64,000 bases of DNA from Struthio camelus. Its lineage: Eukaryota; Chordata; Aves; Struthioniformes; Struthionidae. The stretch covers positions 125,603,738-125,667,737 of the forward strand of contig NC_090944.1 in NCBI RefSeq assembly GCF_040807025.1, read 5' to 3'. The notes beneath the pieces are model-generated. The model was not told the origin of the DNA. It saw only the letters and a program-made list of their open reading frames with translations, and did not search any database. The translations under genes and the position numbers were made by a program. This document shows, one piece after another, positions 58,939 through 64,000 of the stretch (position 1 is its first letter; every line of letters starts with the position of its first letter).

Positions 58939-59058
58939 ATGGCGGAGCCGGCGGAGAAGCTGTACCGGGCGGAGTACGCCAAGAGCGGCCGCGCCTCCTG
59001 CAAGAAGTGCGGCGAGAGCATCGCCAAGGACTCGCTGCGCCTCGCCCTCATGGTGCAG
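58939..59058 (+). CDS. PARP1: PARP1 coding exon 1
   Basis: This is the first coding exon of poly(ADP-ribose) polymerase 1, the nuclear enzyme that senses DNA breaks and builds poly(ADP-ribose) from NAD+ on itself and chromatin proteins. It encodes residues 1-40, beginning [20 protein letters not shown], and carries the first two zinc ligands of zinc finger 1, Cys21 and Cys24 (same numbering as human). The ATG has G at -3 and G at +4. An in-frame GTG upstream is not needed. The exon is exactly 40 codons (phase 0) and ends CAG/GTACCG. The full protein is about 1,000 residues; only the N-terminal fifth lies in this window. Confidence 0.97.
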
Positions 59059-59125
59059 GTACCGCGTGGCGGGGCCGGGGCCGCGGGGCGGCGGCGGCTG
59101 AGCCTCTCTCCGCCCCGGATTTATC

Positions 59126-59153
59126 GGGGGGAGGGAGGGAGGGAGGGAGGGAG
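59126..59153. repeat. (GGGA)n microsatellite in PARP1 intron 1
   Basis: Six to seven GGGA units start about 70 bp after the exon 1 donor. The G runs lie on the transcribed gene's sense strand and are quadruplex-prone, both in DNA and in the nascent RNA. Confidence 0.9.
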
Positions 59154-59460
59154 GATGAGTGCGGCGACTTGCGCGGCTCGCGGGGGCTGCCCGCGCTGCG
59201 CACCGCGCCTGCGGAAGGAGATAAAAATAAACACACAAAAAATAAACCAAAAACCCCCCACCCTTTCCCCGCCCCCCTTTTGGGGGCAGGCGGCGGCGCG
59301 CCCAGCTTCCCCCCCCCCCCCCAGCGCCGGGGGCGTGCGCGGCGGGCCGGAGGAAGAAAAACAGGGAGAAAAGGGGAAAGAGCAGCGTCAGCAGCCGTGG
59401 CGCCCACCCCCCTCCCCACCCGAAACCACCCGTCCTAACCGCCTGCTTGCAAGTCGTTGT

Positions 59461-59487
59461 CCCCCCCCCCCCCAAAAAAAAAAAAAA
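59461..59487. repeat. C13-A14 homopolymer junction in PARP1 intron 1
   Basis: A run of about 13 C is directly followed by about 14 A. It is low complexity; lengths in the assembly may be inexact. Confidence 0.9.
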
Positions 59488-61303
59488 CCCAAAACTGCTG
59501 GTTTCATGTGGTCCCTTCTGCCGCGGCTCCCTCTGCCTGCTCTGGGCCAGCAGCGCTCCTCGGACCGTGCTGCCCCTCTTCCCGCCCCCCGGGAAGCCCC
59601 TCTCGGCCCCTCCGTCAGCGCCTTGCGCTCCTGCTGCCGCGGAAGAAACCCGAGGCAGGCGGCAGCTCCCGCCGCGGCCCCCTCCTGCTGCAGCCGTCCT
59701 CGCCTTTGGGGGCTTTCCCCCCCAGGGAGCCCTGAGCCACGCCGGGGGGCCCGGCGCTTGGCGGGGTTGCTGGCACCCGGTGCCGCAGCCTCAGCTCTTG
59801 TCCAGCTTCTGCTTCCAGCTGGCACTTAGCAATTTGTGTTATCTGCACGTGTGACGAGAAAGCACTCCTGGCTCCCCTTTTTTCCCCGAAGCTTGTTTAG
59901 GAAACTGTGGTCTGGAGATAGGTGCGCTGGGAGAAGCTGAGTAAACAAGGTCGGGCTCGCCTGGAGGTTTTGTTTCCCAGGCGGAGTGCAGTTGTGCTCC
60001 AGGCGCTCGGCGGTAGGGGAGGGCTCCCCACCGCTCGCGAGGTTGTCCCCAAGGGTCTGTAAGCTCTACCCCCTCCTGTGCACCCCTGTGCCTTACCCCC
60101 CCCCTCCCCCCCCCAAAGCCTTCATGGGGGGAAAAGGCTGTGGCTTGACTCTGGTGCCACGAGGGGTCTACCACAAAAATGCTGGGTGCCTTTTCTGCAG
60201 CTAAGGGATGGCCAAGCTGTGGTGTCACGGGGGGTGCGTGAGGCTGCCCAGCACACCGAGAGCAACTCCCACGGGGCTGCTGTGCCCTGAGGTTACTGTG
60301 CCGTCCAAATCCCTGCTCACGGGAGGAGCCCGGCAGCTGGAAACGTGAATGCCCTTTCACGGTTTTGGCGGGAGGTTAGGTGGTCATCCAGGGCTCCTGG
60401 CTCTCCTAGTGCCATGCTGTGATCCTCAGAAGCCCTTTCCTCCTCCGTCCTGCTCGTGGGCAAAGCTTTGCTGTTGCGTTTGGTTCTCCTGTCCGTAAGT
60501 GGTACGCAGAAGGCTTTCCTAGTTCATTAATTCTGTATCTTTAGTAATAAAAATAATAGTACAGCACTGTGTGTTATTAATACAGCCATTGTTTGTGTAC
60601 ATCCCTCGGAGCCAAACCGCTAAGCCGTTATTTTGTCTGATTGGTAACCGGAACGATGTCGGGTTGGTACTTGATGTGTCTGAGTCATGACCGAGCAGCG
60701 CGCTTCCCCGGCGAGGCTGGTACAAGGCAGGGTGCTCTGGATTTGCTCTTTGGGGAAGGAGTTAGGTTGTGGTTCTGTCCTGATGCAGAACTTCTTTGGA
60801 CTGTAATGTTGCTCTGAAGTTTTGCCTCTGCCTCCTGCAGCTCCCTAGGCAGGAGGCTGTAGTGGATAAATCCCCCGGAAAACAGCGCTTGGCTTATCCA
60901 CTGTCTTTGTTTCGATTGCTCATCCCTGCCGATGGCCTGATTCTCATTGAGAAGAAACCTCTCCTTGTCTGCTCAGGGTTGGTATAGCCCTGCTGAGGCT
61001 ACAACCTTTTTTTTTTTCGAGTAATGTGGAAGGGCTAAACAATAGGGTGACAAACTGCTTAAGCTGGGTAGACTCTCTTTCTGCATGTATCCCCTTTGAG
61101 TCCTCTCCCCAGGCACCTCGTCTGTCACGTTGGATTTTCTTCCTAGGCTTTGTCCTAAATTGCAGATATCTTTTTAATTGGAAAAAAAAAATTACTTGTG
61201 TTTACCCAGATATTTCAATTTTTATCTCCCTTCCCCCCCCCTCACCCTCCCCATGATGCTGTCTGACTGGCTTCATCTTGGCCTAATTTTACTTTCTTCC
61301 TAG

Positions 61304-61466
61304 TCGCCCATGTTTGATGGCAAAGTCCCTCACTGGCATCACTACAGCTGCTTCTGGAAGCGGGCTCGAATTGTGTCCCATACGGACATCGATGGCTTCC
61401 CTGAGCTCCGATGGGAAGATCAGGAGAAAATCAAGAAAGCCATTGAAACTGGAGGACCTGGAGGAG
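61304..61466 (+). CDS. PARP1: PARP1 coding exon 2
   Basis: This exon encodes residues 41-94 plus the first base of codon 95, starting [20 protein letters not shown]. It completes zinc finger 1 with His53 and Cys56, so the full C-C-H-C zinc site (21, 24, 53, 56) is present. Finger 1 is the part that contacts DNA breaks and relays the signal to the catalytic domain. The GFPELRW segment (residues 71-77) is near the finger's C-terminal end. The acceptor is TTCTTCCTAG and the donor GAG/GTAAGC (phase 1). It ends in a Gly-rich stretch (TGGPGG) at the start of the inter-finger linker. Confidence 0.97.
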
Positions 61467-62353
61467 GTAAGCAGAGGTGGTGTTGTGATGAGGCCAAGCA
61501 GGTGTTCAGAGGTTCAACAGGAAGCGTGCTTTCTGTTGTCAAGCTATTGACAGATTACAGTTAGGTGATTACCCTGTCCCTTCAGGAAGTGAGGTGGGCA
61601 GAATTGCCATGGTGACGGCGCACCGCAGACTAGGAAGCTGGCAATATGGTCTAGCCTCTGAAACCAGCAAGGGAAAAACAAGGCAGTTGGCAGATGCATT
61701 GACAGATATTCTTGTTTTCATGCCTGGTGTATTTTGGTTTCAGTTCCTTAACGTTAACAAATGCTTTTGTAGTGTGTCGTTTTAACGATACCTTCACTGT
61801 AGCACATGGCTATCGTGGCTCTTCCGTATTGTTGCCCGGCGAACTAATGAATCAGGGAAGCGAGTGGGAAGGAGCTGGGTACAGAGCGGACTAAATCCAC
61901 CCAATCTTTATATAAACTGAGCATACTGGGCAGTTTTAGATTGATGTCTGCCTGTTGAAATGTAGTAATACTAAAGTAAAAGGAAACTGGCACTTGGTAA
62001 GAGGAGTTCTGTTTTGAAGCATGGCTATTTGTGACTGCTGTTACAGTCAATTCTTCAGTAAGATCTCATTTCATACTACTTAGAAAAGAGGTCAGCTCTG
62101 GGTACCTTGGAAAGTCCTCAAAAATCCTTTGAGCAGCCCTCAGCAATTGCTACTTGCTTAAACTCTTCATGCTTTAAAAGTGCTTTTGAGCATGGACTGA
62201 TTATTTTACTCTGTATTCACATTCTTGACAGGTGGTTTGCTGGAACACAGGGATTTATTAATCCAGACTGCTAACAATCTGGGACAGAGAATAATAATAA
62301 CTTTACAAAAAGGCCTTTTAAAGCCAAACTCTGTATTTGCCTTTGCCCTCTAG
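61467..62353 (+). other. PARP1: PARP1 intron 2
   Basis: 887 bp, GT at 61,467 and AG at 62,352-62,353, phase 1. The acceptor is preceded by TTTGCCTTTGCCCTCT. No repeats or nested features are recognised. Confidence 0.93.
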
Positions 62354-62472
62354 GAAAAGGAGGGGACCAGGAAGTAGGTGGCAAGGCTGAGAAAAGCCTA
62401 AATGACTTTGCTGCAGAATATGCCAAGTCTAACAGAAGTACTTGCAAAGGCTGCGAACAGAAAATAGAAAAG
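62354..62472 (+). CDS. PARP1: PARP1 coding exon 3
   Basis: 119 bp completing codon 95 and encoding through residue 134. The first part is the linker between zinc fingers 1 and 2, here rich in Gly and charged residues ([18 protein letters not shown]); the linker is the least conserved segment of this region in the family. Then comes [22 protein letters not shown], the start of zinc finger 2, with ligands Cys125 and Cys128. The donor is AAG/GTGAGG, phase 0. Confidence 0.97.
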
Positions 62473-63655
62473 GTGAGGAGCTTTTCCTCGTTCTCCGACT
62501 TTTGTCTTTTCTCCCGCTGCTCCCAGTTCAAACAGTGACTTTTATAATTGCTTCCTGCCTGCCTTGCCTATGGAAGGCACTTGCAGAGTTGCACTTCTGT
62601 GTGTAAAGAGCAGCTGTGTCCTGGACAGCTGGCAATAAAGGCATCCCTCAGGCTGGAGCCTGGGTTTTGGACCTGCTGATATGGGGGTGTTTTGTTTGTT
62701 TGTTTGGGTTTTTTGTTTTGCTTGGGCCTGGGACCAGACTGCAGCGCTGCTCACCAGCGTTTCTGTGGCAAGAAGACCACCACAAACTACCTTTTGCTTG
62801 TTGGAGCATGTCAAAGGTGTCAGCCTCTTCCTCCTCCTCCTCAAGACGAGTTCTGTTCGTGTGCAGTGTTTCTGTATTACCTCGGTGCAGGCATACAAAA
62901 CTAGTGATGCAGCTCATTAACACCGTGTCCTGCCCTATAGCTGAGCATGTCTCAGCGCTCTGCTTTTAAACAACATTGGCAAAATGAGATTCTGAGCCTC
63001 TCTGTACTGATGGATGTGAACGGCCCTCACCTGTGCAGGTCTAAACACCGGTTCTGGTGTGTTCCTGTCCGCAGAAACATTGCAACTGCTGAATAGACAT
63101 ACCTGTACTGGAGCGTGAAGGACTGGAGTCTAAAAACACCTAAAACAAGTAGTTATCGGAATCTGAAAAGTACTTTGCAGTAAGATGAGACGGGAAGTTC
63201 ACAGCTCTTTGGATCTTGGTAGTGCTGATGCTCAGCGTTAGGGACGTAAAGCTAGCTTTTGGAGTTCCCTGCTTAGAGTTTGGTCACGTGAGCTTTGCTT
63301 GTTCAACTTTACTGGGAGTCAGGGAGTTGAGTGAGTGAAGACTGCAAGGAGTTTACCTGTTGGAGGGGTTTATTGAGCAGAAAACTACTTAAAAGGCTGG
63401 ATTCTCAACTTTACCAAAGTTGAGAATCTCTTTCAAATTGAAGTATATATGGAAAAATTCAATCCAGAAGAAATATTCAAGAAAGCAGAGGAGCTTAAGT
63501 GACGGGGCTTTAATAAAAGTTACAGCTGTAGATAGAGGAAACATTGCTGTTCTGCAGCTGTTCAGGAATTACTTTATTTGTGATGAGCTTATTAACATCT
63601 TGTTCTTCCTAGGGCAACCTAACGATTGCTCTTGTGTCACTTTAACCTGCCTCAG
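62473..63655 (+). other. PARP1: PARP1 intron 3
   Basis: 1,183 bp, GT at 62,473 and AG at 63,654-63,655, phase 0. It contains a TTTG/T-rich tract at about 62,688-62,720. Short open frames within it are not coding. Confidence 0.93.
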
Positions 63656-63870
63656 GGCCAGATCCGAATTTCCAAGAAGATGGTGCATCCTGAAAAGCCG
63701 CAGCTGGGAATGATAGATAACTGGTACCACCCGGACTGTTTCGTGAGCCGCCGAGCAGAGTTGGGCTTCCTCCCGACGTACGGGGCCGCTCAGCTCTTGG
63801 GCTTCGGGATCTTGAAAGCTGAAGATAAAGAAACTCTGAAGAAGCAGCTTCCAGCTACCAAGAGCGAAGG
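63656..63870 (+). CDS. PARP1: PARP1 coding exon 4
   Basis: This exon encodes residues 135-205 plus two bases of codon 206, starting [20 protein letters not shown]. It supplies His159 and Cys162, completing zinc finger 2 (125, 128, 159, 162), which contributes to binding DNA breaks. After the finger, [19 protein letters not shown] and the acidic/basic [20 protein letters not shown] lead toward the nuclear localisation signal, which starts in the next exon off the window. The donor is read as GAAGG/GTACGT, giving phase 2; the alternative GT one or more bases away fits less well. The window ends 130 bp into intron 4. Confidence 0.95.
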
Positions 63871-64000
63871 GTACGTAGGGAGTATGAGAGAGCGTTACCT
63901 AAAGGTACTATTACTTGTCTTCAGATGCGTCTATGATGACTGTTTTTTAGTGTTATTGTCTCTCTGAAAACGAATAGCAGTTGTAGGAGGTGCTGGTCGT
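63871..64000 (+). other. PARP1: PARP1 intron 4, 5' part
   Basis: The first 130 bp of intron 4, beginning GTACGT. The window ends before the next acceptor, so the rest of PARP1 (zinc finger 3, BRCT, WGR, helical and catalytic domains in the known family architecture) is not represented. Confidence 0.9.

Larger units (their letters stand above)
58673..59780. promoter_or_regulatory. PARP1: CpG island over PARP1 exon 1
   Basis: CpG-dense DNA covers the promoter, exon 1 and the first part of intron 1, fading into C-rich low-complexity DNA after about 59.25 kb. It is the expected island of a constitutively expressed gene. Confidence 0.85.
59059..61303 (+). other. PARP1: PARP1 intron 1
   Basis: 2,245 bp, GT at 59,059 and AG at 61,302-61,303, phase 0. 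The first 700 bp is island-like and rich in simple repeats: GGGA units at about 59,126-59,153, a C run near 59,309-59,322, a C13A14 tract at 59,461-59,487 and C runs near 60,098-60,115. Further on it becomes ordinary AT-moderate intron with a polypyrimidine stretch before the acceptor. No nested gene is seen. Confidence 0.93.

Noticed and set aside
57843..59101. Long Thr/His/Pro and Cys/Val open frames through the CA-rich tract
   Set aside because: They are low-complexity translations of CA/C-rich DNA, and the longest runs into PARP1 exon 1 in the wrong frame.
60681..60690. TGAGTCATGA AP-1 site in PARP1 intron 1
   Set aside because: A 7-bp motif is expected several times by chance in 64 kb; nothing else supports it.
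1..64000. Endogenous retrovirus or LTR pair, CRISPR array, operon or toxin system
   Set aside because: I saw no tRNA-primed binding site, paired LTRs, gag/pol motifs other than the CR1 reverse transcriptase, or any prokaryotic organisation.

Overview
This is vertebrate, almost certainly bird, nuclear DNA. It has spliced genes with long introns, CpG-island promoters, a CR1 LINE ending in the ATTCTGTG-type tail typical of bird CR1, fossil MIR-like SINEs and no bacterial-style gene packing. Two genes are recognisable and both are cut by the window edges.

Left edge, minus strand: the first coding exon of STUM (C1orf95 in human), 67 codons, inside a CpG island at about 1.4-2.6 kb. The left 2 kb is its first intron. 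Right edge, plus strand: PARP1, with its promoter island at about 58.7 kb, coding exons 1-4 (zinc fingers 1 and 2, about 205 residues) and introns 1-3; the window ends in intron 4. The two genes are divergent, with 56.6 kb between start codons. From general knowledge PARP1 and STUM are also divergent neighbours in human, so this is conserved synteny.

The 2.6-56.3 kb interval is a gene desert. I found no supported coding exon or RNA gene there. It holds one well-preserved CR1 (27.3-30.1 kb; 5' truncated, one stop and one frameshift, but a 629-codon reverse transcriptase frame still open), three older CR1 3' ends (21.4, 38.3 and 46.9 kb), several MIR-like fossils (25.6, 31.95, 32.4, 43.9 kb; weaker at 38.7 and 51.4-51.9 kb), a 31-bp tandem duplication, an RFX-like palindrome and a few candidate enhancer-like AT-rich homeodomain-site clusters.

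The most unusual stretch is 56.3-58.7 kb, just upstream of PARP1: a second CpG island with a strong plus-strand splice donor, an 18-unit GC-rich minisatellite with higher-order structure, a G run, and about 550 bp of C/CA-rich degenerate repeat abutting the PARP1 promoter. I saw no evidence of a new multi-gene biological system. The value here is in gene structure, repeat history and promoter architecture. All repeat family calls were made by eye against remembered consensus patterns, not by alignment.
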